Source: Roseburia sp.
GTDB taxonomy: Bacteria; Bacillota; Clostridia; Lachnospirales; Lachnospiraceae
DNA length: 46,297 nt
Direction of reading: 5' to 3'
NCBI GenBank assembly: GCA_022771695.1
Contig: JALEKJ010000054.1
Location: 1-46,297, forward strand
The first letter of the stretch is position 1. Every line of letters starts with the position of its first letter. The notes under the pieces are model-generated. The model did no database searches. It saw only the letters and a program-made list of their open reading frames with translations, and was not told the origin of the DNA. This document shows positions 1-6,988 of the stretch, piece after piece. The translations under genes were made by a program, and so were the position numbers.

Positions 1-29
1 ATACTTCATATCTTGTGTTATACTTGCCA

Positions 30-104
30 TGCGAGGATGCTCCTTTTGGTAGATTTGTTTTGTGGTGATTCAAATATAACATAAGAGCGGTATCCTCGCA
101 TTTT
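30..104 (+). repeat. Long-loop inverted repeat, possible terminator of an upstream gene
   Basis: The arms TGCGAGGATGC (30-40) and GTATCCTCGCA (90-100) are complementary except for one G-T pair. A loop of about 49 nt separates them and TTTT follows the second arm. It could be a terminator with a large loop or a structured leader. The loop is unusually long for a simple terminator. Confidence 0.35.
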
Positions 105-165
105 AATTATTCAGTTGTAACACATGTATTGTAATCCCACATTGCCTATATTTTTCGCGGGAGTA

Positions 166-194
166 TTGAAAAGACGCTTTAACTTTGCTATGAT
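166..194 (+). promoter_or_regulatory. SigA-type promoter for the REC/EAL gene
   Basis: TTGAAA (166-171) and TATGAT (189-194) are separated by 17 bp, about 60 bp before the start codon at 258. Inferred from consensus only. Confidence 0.55.
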
Positions 195-257
195 AAAGTA
201 TATTACTACGGGATTTCAGGATTGACATAATATCATGGGGAAACTGGGGTAAAAGTG

Positions 258-3200
258 ATGACCGGAAAGAATAAAGTATTGATTGTTGATGACGCCGAAA
301 TTGATCGAATCGCGCTTAGAAAGATACTGAATGACGATTATGAGATTGTGGAGGCAGAAAATGGGCAGCAGGCACTAAATATTCTCGATGCACAGACAGA
401 ACGGGATACGATTGCCGCAGTACTGCTCGATTTGGTGATGCCTGAACTCAGCGGTTATCAGTTTATGCAGGAATATCAAAAGATTGAGACATACCGGAGA
501 ATACCTGTAATTGTTGCGACGGTAGAAGGAGATCTGGCGACGGAACGCGAGTGTCTGGAACTTGGAGCTTGGGATTTTGTCAGCAAGCCATATGACCCGA
601 TGGTTATTCGTTTTCGTTTGAAGAATGTAATTGAACGGAGTCAGCAGCAACTGAGTAAGGAATTAAAATATCGTGCCGATTACGATACGCTCACCGGAAT
701 TTATAATAAGACCAAATTCTTTGAGAGAACAAAGACGCTTTTGAGTAATAATCCGGATGAGAAGTTCGTATTTCTACGCATTGATGTGGCGAAGTTTCAA
801 CTGGTCAACACTTTTTTTGGAGTGCAGGAAGGGGATAAACTTCTTTGCTATATGGCAGACGAAATTCGGTGTTTTGTTGGACACAGCGTTCGCATTTCCT
901 ACGGAAGAGTCGAGGCGGATATTTTCTGTATCTGTATGCCATATCAGAGCGAGCAGACGCTTTTGGAATTTATAAGATATGTCCGAATGCGTATCGGACA
1001 GTATAATTTGGAATATGATATTGTGCCTACTATTGGTATTTATGTTATCGAGGATCGCGAACTGTCGGTGGATGGTATGTATGACCGTGCAAATCTTGCG
1101 GCGAAGAAATGCAAGGGGAATTACATTCGAAACTATGCGTTTTACACTGCAGATATGAGTGAAGAGCTTGTGAAGGAGCAACGGATTGTCAATAGTATGC
1201 GGAGCGCTTTGGAGGGCAATGAGTTCATTCTGTATTTGCAACCAAAGTATGGGTTGCAGGACAATGCGATGGAGGGGGCAGAGGTATTGGTGCGTTGGAA
1301 TAGCCCATCTCGTGGGATGGTATCACCGGGAGAGTTTATACCGGTATTCGAACGCAATGGTTTCATTACGAAGTTGGACTACTATGTCTGGGAGAAAACC
1401 TGTCAACTGATTGCAAAGTGGTTAAAAGAAGGAAAGAATCCGGAACCGGTATCAGTTAATATTTCCAGAGTAAGTCTGTACAATCCGAGACTGGTGGAGA
1501 TTATCTGCGGACTTGTGGAGAAGTACCAGATACCGCCGCGTCTGCTACAGTTAGAACTTACGGAAAGTGCCTATACCAATAACCCGCAGGCAATCAGGGA
1601 GATGATGGAGAAATTCCAGAAGGCCGGTTTTTCCATATTGATGGACGATTTTGGCAGTGGATATTCTTCTTTGAATGTGTTAAAAGATATTGCGGTTGAT
1701 ATCTTAAAGATTGATATGAAGTTTCTTTCTGATACGGGGAAGCAGGGGCGTAGTGAAAATATTCTTGCTTCTGTTGTGCGTATGGCAAAATGGCTGGATA
1801 TGCCGGTTGTAGCAGAAGGCGTAGAGCGTAGGGAACAGGTGGATTTTCTGCGGAGCATTGGCTGTGAATATGTCCAGGGCTACTATTTTGCAAAGCCGAT
1901 GCCGGTGGAGGACTATGAAGAGCTTGCATTCGAGAGAGCCGGGGAACATCAGGCACAGGAAATACATGAAGAATTGAATGCGGACAGTCTGTGGACATCG
2001 ACCTCGCAGATGGAGATATTGTTCTCGAATATGCTGCAGGCAGTGGCGGTTTATGAGTACGAGAATGATACGGAAAATCTGGATGTTATTCGAGTGAATA
2101 ATGCCTATTATGAGCTGTTTGGCTACAACGACATCAATGATGTACAAAAAAGTCTTCTTACGTCCGTAGATGCAGATGGAAGAAATATTTTGATGTCTGC
2201 GTTTCGTGAGGCGGTTGAAACAAAAGCGATGTCAGATTGTGAGTTCATGCGTAGAGTAGAGTCCGGAAAAGAGATATGGATTCAGCTTAAGTTGAAATAT
2301 ATCAATCAAGTTGGAAAGAAACATGTTATCTTTGGAACAATTACGGATGTTACCGAACAGAAGGAGATAGATAGAGAACTTCAGAAGTACCGTATGGCAT
2401 TTGCGACAAAGCCTCATGGGGAGAAGACGATTCTCGTGGTTGACGATGTAGAAGTGAACCGCATGTCCATACGATGCATTTTTGAGGAACAATATAGGGT
2501 ATTAGAGGCGGAGAATGGCAAGGAAGCATTGGAATTCTTGAATGCACATCCGGGAGAAGTGGATGTGATTTTACTGGACCTTATGATGCCCGTGATGGAT
2601 GGAAATGAGTTTTTAAGGCATAAGCAAAGCGATGCGGCAATTTCAGGAATACCGGTTATTATCATTACATCAGATGATACGACAAGACGACAGGTGCAGG
2701 CGATGGAGCTTGGAGCGGATGATTATATCGTTAAACCGTTTATACCCGAAATTGCCATCCGAAGAGTGCACAATGTACTGGAAGCACAGCGTAGGCTTGA
2801 ACACACTTTAAAAAAGTACCAGGATATGCTGGAGCAGCCGAAAGAAGAAGTGCCGGAACGGGAGCCACAAAAGCGGGATGAGAGCGTGAAGGCATTGATG
2901 ATTGTAGAGATGAACAATATTGTTGAGATTGCGGATGCTTACAGCTATAAAGTGGCAGAGCAGATTGCCTGCGTGGTGGAGAATCGGTTAAAGCGCCACT
3001 TCCCTCAGGGTGATATTCTTGCTCGCTGTGGCAGGAAAGAGTGTATTGTGAGTTTTGCGGATAGTGCATCAAGGGAAAAGTTAGAACGGCAGTGCGGCAT
3101 TTTCTTAGAAGATGTCAGGAATATCGGTGCGGATGGAATCACGCTGGATTGTTCAGTCGGAGTAGCAATCGCACAGGATGGAGAGCCGGCAGTTCTAATT

Positions 3201-3272
3201 CTTATGGAAAAGGCGGATAGGGCACTGTGTGCAGCAATGCAGGCTGGAAACAATCAGTTTGTGATTGTATAG
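258..3272 (+). CDS. Multi-domain response regulator with EAL phosphodiesterase (REC-GGDEF-EAL-PAS-REC-GGDEF)
   Basis: Probably hydrolyses cyclic di-GMP under control of phosphorylation. Domains in order: REC about 5-125 (phospho-acceptor D58 in LLDLVMP, K110), a GGDEF fold about 137-300, EAL about 315-560, PAS about 590-710, REC about 728-845 (D774 in LLDLMMP) and a second GGDEF-like fold about 880-1004. The EAL domain keeps the expected signatures: EVL for EAL, ELTES, DDFGSGYSSL, KID, AEGVE and QGYYF. Both GGDEF signatures are lost (GRVEADIF and CGRKECIV), so neither is likely to make c-di-GMP. The ATG at 258 follows GGGG; a GTG at 255 is the alternative. There is no signal peptide or membrane segment, so it should be cytoplasmic. 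A lone HPt protein follows 11 nt downstream and is a plausible phosphoryl partner. No histidine kinase is nearby. Confidence 0.88.
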   Translation: MTGKNKVLIVDDAEIDRIALRKILNDDYEIVEAENGQQALNILDAQTERDTIAAVLLDLVMPELSGYQFMQEYQKIETYRRIPVIVATVEGDLATERECLELGAWDFVSKPYDPMVIRFRLKNVIERSQQQLSKELKYRADYDTLTGIYNKTKFFERTKTLLSNNPDEKFVFLRIDVAKFQLVNTFFGVQEGDKLLCYMADEIRCFVGHSVRISYGRVEADIFCICMPYQSEQTLLEFIRYVRMRIGQYNLEYDIVPTIGIYVIEDRELSVDGMYDRANLAAKKCKGNYIRNYAFYTADMSEELVKEQRIVNSMRSALEGNEFILYLQPKYGLQDNAMEGAEVLVRWNSPSRGMVSPGEFIPVFERNGFITKLDYYVWEKTCQLIAKWLKEGKNPEPVSVNISRVSLYNPRLVEIICGLVEKYQIPPRLLQLELTESAYTNNPQAIREMMEKFQKAGFSILMDDFGSGYSSLNVLKDIAVDILKIDMKFLSDTGKQGRSENILASVVRMAKWLDMPVVAEGVERREQVDFLRSIGCEYVQGYYFAKPMPVEDYEELAFERAGEHQAQEIHEELNADSLWTSTSQMEILFSNMLQAVAVYEYENDTENLDVIRVNNAYYELFGYNDINDVQKSLLTSVDADGRNILMSAFREAVETKAMSDCEFMRRVESGKEIWIQLKLKYINQVGKKHVIFGTITDVTEQKEIDRELQKYRMAFATKPHGEKTILVVDDVEVNRMSIRCIFEEQYRVLEAENGKEALEFLNAHPGEVDVILLDLMMPVMDGNEFLRHKQSDAAISGIPVIIITSDDTTRRQVQAMELGADDYIVKPFIPEIAIRRVHNVLEAQRRLEHTLKKYQDMLEQPKEEVPEREPQKRDESVKALMIVEMNNIVEIADAYSYKVAEQIACVVENRLKRHFPQGDILARCGRKECIVSFADSASREKLERQCGIFLEDVRNIGADGITLDCSVGVAIAQDGEPAVLILMEKADRALCAAMQAGNNQFVIV

Positions 3273-3283
3273 GAGTAGTGAGT

Positions 3284-3628
3284 ATGTTATTAGAAGAATT
3301 AAAAAAATGGGGTTGTGATATAGACGGAGCACTGGAGCGCTTTGTGGGAGATGAAGAATTGTATACGACTTGTTTATATACTGTCATAGAGGATAAAGCA
3401 TTTGCCGGTCTGGGAGAATCGCTTCGCACAAATCAGATCAAAGAAGCGTTTGATTATGCGCATACTTTAAAAGGAGTTCTTGCGAATATGGGATTGACGC
3501 CGATGTATGATATTACAGTGCGTTTGGTAGAACCATTGCGCATCGGCGATGCAAAAAACCTGCTCCCGGTCTATGAGGAACTGATGCAGGCAAAGGATAT
3601 GCTTGCAGGAATGCTGGCACGTGCGTAG
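3284..3628 (+). CDS. Stand-alone HPt (histidine phosphotransfer) domain protein
   Basis: A 114-residue protein that should pass phosphoryl groups between a histidine kinase and a receiver domain. The HPt signature AHTLKGVLANMG is clear, with H60 as the likely phosphorylated residue, and the rest is consistent with a four-helix bundle. The start at 3284 has AGGAG 8 nt upstream; the same frame extends upstream but only by overlapping the preceding gene. It directly follows the double-receiver EAL protein, probably as one transcript, so the two likely work in one phosphorelay. The cognate kinase is not in the window. Confidence 0.85.
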   Translation: MLLEELKKWGCDIDGALERFVGDEELYTTCLYTVIEDKAFAGLGESLRTNQIKEAFDYAHTLKGVLANMGLTPMYDITVRLVEPLRIGDAKNLLPVYEELMQAKDMLAGMLARA

Positions 3629-3651
3629 CGGACAGGGGAGAACAGGTGCTA

Positions 3652-4332
3652 ATGGAAATTTATATGGCAGATATTCGTGCGCTTGCTAACGAGCAGGTGC
3701 TCTTAGAAAAATGCGAATTGCTTTCAAGGGAGCGAAAAGAACAGATACAGAAGCTTCGTAAGCCAGAGGACAAGCGAAGAAGTGTAGGTGTGGGACTCTT
3801 ATTAGAGTATGGCTTGCAGCAGAGCGGCTATACACTGTGTGAAGATGTGTCGGACAAGACATTGGCGCATGTGGCAAAAGGGCGGTACGGGAAGCCTCGT
3901 TTAGCGGAGGTGGAGGATTTACACTTTAATCTTTCGCACAGCGGAGATTATGTAGCGGCTGTATTTGCAGAATGTGAAGCAGGAATTGATATTGAGTGTG
4001 TGCAAACTGCAAATCTTGCGGTGGCGCGTCGCTTTTTCAAAGAGAATGAGTATGAGCATCTGGAGACAATCCTTTTGGAAGATGGTGAGGGAGACAGGCT
4101 TAATCTGGCGTTTTCTGAATTATGGACAAGAAAAGAGAGCTATATCAAAGCGGTAGGCGAAGGAATGCACCTGCCGCTTACTGATTTTTGCGTGCTTTCT
4201 GATGTGGTGGAAGAAAATGAGGTATACAACTTAAAAACCTGGGCGCTGCCGGAAGGCTGTGTCCTTTCCGTTTGCGCAAGAGGGGCGATAGATGCAAGGA
4301 TTACGTGGGTTGATTTACTGAAAATCATTTGA
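3652..4332 (+). CDS. 4'-phosphopantetheinyl transferase, Sfp type
   Basis: Transfers the phosphopantetheine arm of coenzyme A to a serine of acyl or peptidyl carrier proteins. The 226-residue length and two motifs fit the Sfp/Gsp/AcpT family: GIDIE (111-115, magnesium ligands) and WTRKESYIKA (W158, K161, E162, K166). FNLSHSG at 92-98 is the usual substrate-binding loop. The start could also be GTG at 3646; GGGGAG at 3635-3640 serves either, and I prefer the ATG. It lies 23 nt after the HPt gene. No polyketide or peptide synthetase is in the window, so the carrier protein is unknown and may be that of fatty acid synthesis. Confidence 0.88.
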   Translation: MEIYMADIRALANEQVLLEKCELLSRERKEQIQKLRKPEDKRRSVGVGLLLEYGLQQSGYTLCEDVSDKTLAHVAKGRYGKPRLAEVEDLHFNLSHSGDYVAAVFAECEAGIDIECVQTANLAVARRFFKENEYEHLETILLEDGEGDRLNLAFSELWTRKESYIKAVGEGMHLPLTDFCVLSDVVEENEVYNLKTWALPEGCVLSVCARGAIDARITWVDLLKII

Positions 4333-4357
4333 CGATAGTGTTGGAAATTATTATAAT
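4329..4357 (+). promoter_or_regulatory. SigA promoter for greA-metF
   Basis: TTGACG (4329-4334), a 17-bp spacer and TATAAT (4352-4357). It overlaps the stop codon of the phosphopantetheinyl transferase gene and lies 60 bp upstream of greA. One of the best consensus matches in the window. Confidence 0.75.
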
Positions 4358-4417
4358 AAAAGACTGTAGATTGAGTGATGTAAACACATTATTCAGGAAA
4401 AGGATGGAAGCAAATTC

Positions 4418-4921
4418 ATGTATGATGAGTTGACAGAGCAGGATATCAAGAAGATGGAGGAGGAAATTGAGTATCGCAAGCTTGTGGTACGCAAACAGGC
4501 GCTTGAGGCAGTAAAAGAAGCCAGAGCACATGGCGATCTTTCCGAGAATTTTGAGTATCATGCAGCAAAAAAAGATAAGAACCAGAACGAGAGTCGTATC
4601 CGATATCTTGAGAAAATGATTAAGACAGCGAAAATTATCTCTACGGACTCAGCAGAAGATGAAGTGGGTATGAACAATACGGTTACGATATATTTTGAGG
4701 AGGACGATGAGGAAGAAACGTATAAGATTGTTACGACGGTGCGTGGTAATTCCTTGAAGAATCTAATCAGTAACGAATCACCGCTTGGGAAAGCGCTGCT
4801 TGGTCATAAGGTGGGAGACAGGGTAGAAGTCAAAGTAAATGACGGCTATTCTTATTTTGTAGAGATACGACATATCGAGAATACCGTTGATGACGGAACG
4901 GATAAGCTGCGAAGCTTTTAG
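4418..4921 (+). CDS. greA: Transcription elongation factor GreA/GreB family
   Basis: Rescues backtracked RNA polymerase by stimulating transcript cleavage in the secondary channel. The N-terminal coiled coil carries the family signature ARAHGDLSENFEYHAAKK at about residues 36-53, including the acidic D and E of the tip. The C-terminal half is the FKBP-like domain, with SPLGKALLGHKVGDRVEV. Its 167 residues are near the usual length of about 158. Its own strong promoter precedes it, and metF follows 14 nt after its stop, so they probably share a transcript. Confidence 0.9.
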   Translation: MYDELTEQDIKKMEEEIEYRKLVVRKQALEAVKEARAHGDLSENFEYHAAKKDKNQNESRIRYLEKMIKTAKIISTDSAEDEVGMNNTVTIYFEEDDEEETYKIVTTVRGNSLKNLISNESPLGKALLGHKVGDRVEVKVNDGYSYFVEIRHIENTVDDGTDKLRSF

Positions 4922-4935
4922 AAAGGGGCAAAAAG

Positions 4936-5805
4936 ATGAGGCTGACAGAGTTATTACAATCAGAAGAGGTTACAATTTCCTGCGAGCTGTTTCCACCAAA
5001 ACAAGGAGCACAGCTTGCAAACTATAAAAAAATAGTCGCAGATATGGCAGCACTGAAACCGGCATATATGAGCGTTACCTATGGTGCGACAGGCGGTACA
5101 TCTGATTATACGGTGGAACTTGCGAATGAAGTGTGCAATGTAAATCACATTCCAGCACTTGCGCATCTGACCTGTGCTTCTTCCACGAAGGAGAAGGTGG
5201 CATCGGTAATTGAAGAGCTGAAGGCAAACCAGATTGAGAATATATTAGCGCTTCGCGGAGATATTCCGTCGAATGCAGATTTTCCACTGCCGAATCAGTA
5301 CAAGCATGCAAGTGAGCTGATTGCAGACATCAAAGCGCAGGGGGATTTTTGTATCGGGGGTGCCTGTTATCCGGAAGGACACCCGGAAGCTGACACAATT
5401 TTTGAAGATTTGACCCATTTAAAAGAAAAAGTAGATGCAGGTTGTGAATTTTTGACGACGCAGATGTTTTTTGATAATAATATCCTGTATAATTTTATGT
5501 ACAAGGCGCTGAAGAAGGGCATTGATGTGCCGATTGTGGCAGGAATTATGCCGATTACGAGCAAGGCGCAGGTAAAACGCAGCATTTCCCTTTCCGGCTG
5601 CATGATTCCAACCAGATTTCAGGCAATTGTGGACCGTTTTGGCGATAACCCTGCTGCTATGAAGCAGGCGGGCATCGCATATGCAACGGATCAGATTATT
5701 GATTTGATTGCCAATGGCGTGAATCATGTACATATTTATACGATGAATAAGCCGGATATTGCGGGAGCAATTCTTGAAAATCTTTCAGATATCTATGTGA
5801 GATAA
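4936..5805 (+). CDS. metF: 5,10-methylenetetrahydrofolate reductase
   Basis: Reduces methylenetetrahydrofolate to methyltetrahydrofolate, the methyl donor for methionine synthesis (and, in acetogens, for the Wood-Ljungdahl pathway). The flavin-dependent TIM-barrel family is recognised by SCELFPPK near the N terminus, SVTYGATGGT (about 47-56), ALRGDIP (about 104-110), GGACYPEGHPE and TTQMFFDN. It is 289 residues, typical for the bacterial short form. It follows greA and is followed by two small unknown genes at short spacing. No corrinoid or iron-sulfur partner subunit is adjacent, which argues for the ordinary methionine role. metA lies elsewhere in this window. Confidence 0.92.
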   Translation: MRLTELLQSEEVTISCELFPPKQGAQLANYKKIVADMAALKPAYMSVTYGATGGTSDYTVELANEVCNVNHIPALAHLTCASSTKEKVASVIEELKANQIENILALRGDIPSNADFPLPNQYKHASELIADIKAQGDFCIGGACYPEGHPEADTIFEDLTHLKEKVDAGCEFLTTQMFFDNNILYNFMYKALKKGIDVPIVAGIMPITSKAQVKRSISLSGCMIPTRFQAIVDRFGDNPAAMKQAGIAYATDQIIDLIANGVNHVHIYTMNKPDIAGAILENLSDIYVR

Positions 5806-5830
5806 CCACAAAAGAGGTGTTGGGGAGCAT

Positions 5831-6301
5831 ATGGCGAAAAAAAGTGTAGAGGGGCAGATTGATCTTTTCGAACTCTTTGGTTCGGTGGAAGAGCTTGAGG
5901 AGAAGGTAAAGGGTGTGCCGGAAGTGCCTGAGGGAGCGATAGAGCCACAAGCGGAGCAGGATATACAGCCACATATGGCGAATAAGACAGAACAGGTTGA
6001 TGAAAAGAAGGCGGTAACTGTTGAAATGATAAAATCATCCGCGTGCCAAGTTGTGATGCAGAAGACATTCCGCAATCGTACGACAGGGAAGACGGCCGTC
6101 ATCGCGTATCTGGATTACAACAAGGTTTATCAGAAAATCTGGGAGAATGAACCGCTTATTTACCAGTTTGAGCAGTCTAAGGATGCGGTAGATTACTATG
6201 TTAGTCAGATGGAACGATTTTCGGAGGACAAGCAGATTGAGATAGCAGAGGAACAGGAGCCTATCATGGAAGCTTCATTGACTCCGTGGCCGAAAGAATA
6301 A
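5831..6301 (+). CDS. Small protein of unknown function with a clamp-binding-like motif
   Basis: I do not recognise a named family for this 156-residue protein. Residues 9-13 read QIDLF, which fits the bacterial beta-sliding-clamp binding motif (consensus Q-L-[SD]-L-F). An acidic, probably disordered linker follows (about 18-60). A compact domain at about 65-135 includes QKTFRNRTTGKTAVIAYLDY and a YQFEQSKDAVDYYVSQM helix. There is no signal peptide or membrane segment. The ATG at 5831 has GGGGAG upstream. It lies 25 nt after metF and 35 nt before another unknown gene, ahead of a shared terminator. A link to DNA replication or repair is inference from the motif alone. Confidence 0.75.
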   Translation: MAKKSVEGQIDLFELFGSVEELEEKVKGVPEVPEGAIEPQAEQDIQPHMANKTEQVDEKKAVTVEMIKSSACQVVMQKTFRNRTTGKTAVIAYLDYNKVYQKIWENEPLIYQFEQSKDAVDYYVSQMERFSEDKQIEIAEEQEPIMEASLTPWPKE

Positions 6302-6336
6302 GGAGCACATAGAGAGTGTGTGCAGAAAGAGGGACT

Positions 6337-6786
6337 ATGAGACAGGAAGAATTGAGCAAAAAGATTGCAGAGCTGATTACGGAGACAAAAGCAGGAAAAA
6401 TTCGTTGGAGTGTAGAGGTACAGACGACAGAAGCAAATGATATCACAGAGAAGCCGAAGGAAGTTGAGAACGGCATTGAGTGGATGATAGACGAGTGCTA
6501 TGTGTCTTATTACTGCAAGTACAGAGACAAGGATTTCTGCATGATTACTTATGAGTTGATTAAGACTGCAGGAGATAAGATAGCATCCAGCAATATGGTG
6601 TTCTTGCCCCCACTTGGTATCCGTTACTTTGATTTGCGTACGCTATTGCCGCACAGCGTGGAGACTTCCGCAGTGCTATTAGACCAGATACATCAGCTTT
6701 GGGTGATGCTTCTTGATATGTATAAGGTGGATAAGGGCAGTATCTATCTTGATGTCAGACCCGGAAAATTGACGATTGAAGATTAA
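6337..6786 (+). CDS. Hypothetical cytoplasmic protein
   Basis: A 149-residue protein without a family I can name. It looks like one folded alpha/beta domain: an N-terminal helix (about 2-18), beta-strand segments around ECYVSYYCKYRDKDFCMITYELIK, and a helix near the C terminus (SVETSAVLLDQIHQLWVMLL). There are no membrane segments. The start is uncertain: ATG at 6337 has AGAGGG only a few nt upstream, while an in-frame GTG at 6316 has AAGGAG about 11 nt upstream. It is the last gene of the greA-metF transcript and sits beside the protein with the clamp-binding-like motif, so the two may act together. Confidence 0.75.
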   Translation: MRQEELSKKIAELITETKAGKIRWSVEVQTTEANDITEKPKEVENGIEWMIDECYVSYYCKYRDKDFCMITYELIKTAGDKIASSNMVFLPPLGIRYFDLRTLLPHSVETSAVLLDQIHQLWVMLLDMYKVDKGSIYLDVRPGKLTIED

Positions 6787-6791
6787 TATAT

Positions 6792-6824
6792 AAAAAGAAT
6801 CTCGCAAATGCGAGATTCTTTTTT
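6792..6824 (+). terminator. Rho-independent terminator of the greA-metF transcript
   Basis: The stem AAGAATCTCGC pairs with GCGAGATTCTT around the loop AAAT, and a run of T residues follows. It lies 5 nt after the stop codon of the last gene. Confidence 0.9.
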
Positions 6825-6825
6825 G

Positions 6826-6964
6826 CTAATAGGAAACACCTCATTACGTTCACGTGTAAAATCAAACGATATTAGACCTTTCATACAGAGCAAAAGCAAG
6901 CAGAACTTGCGGCGATGCACAGCTCGCGGAGCGGAGTATACTGTTGCGCAATCCGCTCGCGCGC
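6826..6964. repeat. GC-rich structured intergenic element, possible dispersed repeat
   Basis: Between two terminators lies a segment whose middle is richer in GC than its surroundings. Arms GAGCGGA (6929-6935) and TCCGCTC (6952-6958), extended by CGCG on either side with one bulge, form a strong hairpin. The minus strand is open for 66 codons (6783-6983), but no ribosome binding site supports a gene. I regard it as a non-coding, possibly dispersed element; copy number cannot be seen from one window. Confidence 0.4.
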
Positions 6965-6988
6965 AAAAGTGTGCAAAGCACACTTTTT
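6965..6988 (-). terminator. Terminator of the larBC transcript
   Basis: The arms AAAAGTGTGC (6965-6974) and GCACACTTTT (6978-6987) surround a 3-nt loop. Read on the minus strand the hairpin lies at the end of larC, overlapping its stop codon, but the T-tract after it is short. Confidence 0.65.

Larger units (their letters stand above)
1..254. other. Intergenic region upstream of the REC/EAL protein
   Basis: I see no convincing coding frame here. The stretch is AT-rich and holds a long-range inverted repeat (30-40 with 90-100) followed by a T-rich run, and a SigA-type promoter at 166-194. The inverted repeat may close the transcript of a gene lying outside the window. Confidence 0.6.

Noticed and set aside
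774-1241. Long antisense frames within the REC/EAL gene and other large genes
   Set aside because: They lie opposite well-supported coding sequences, lack ribosome binding sites and show no recognisable domains.
5869-5885. CGAAC-N6-GTTCG, LexA-like, inside the clamp-motif gene
   Set aside because: The spacing is 6 instead of 4 and the site is within a coding region.
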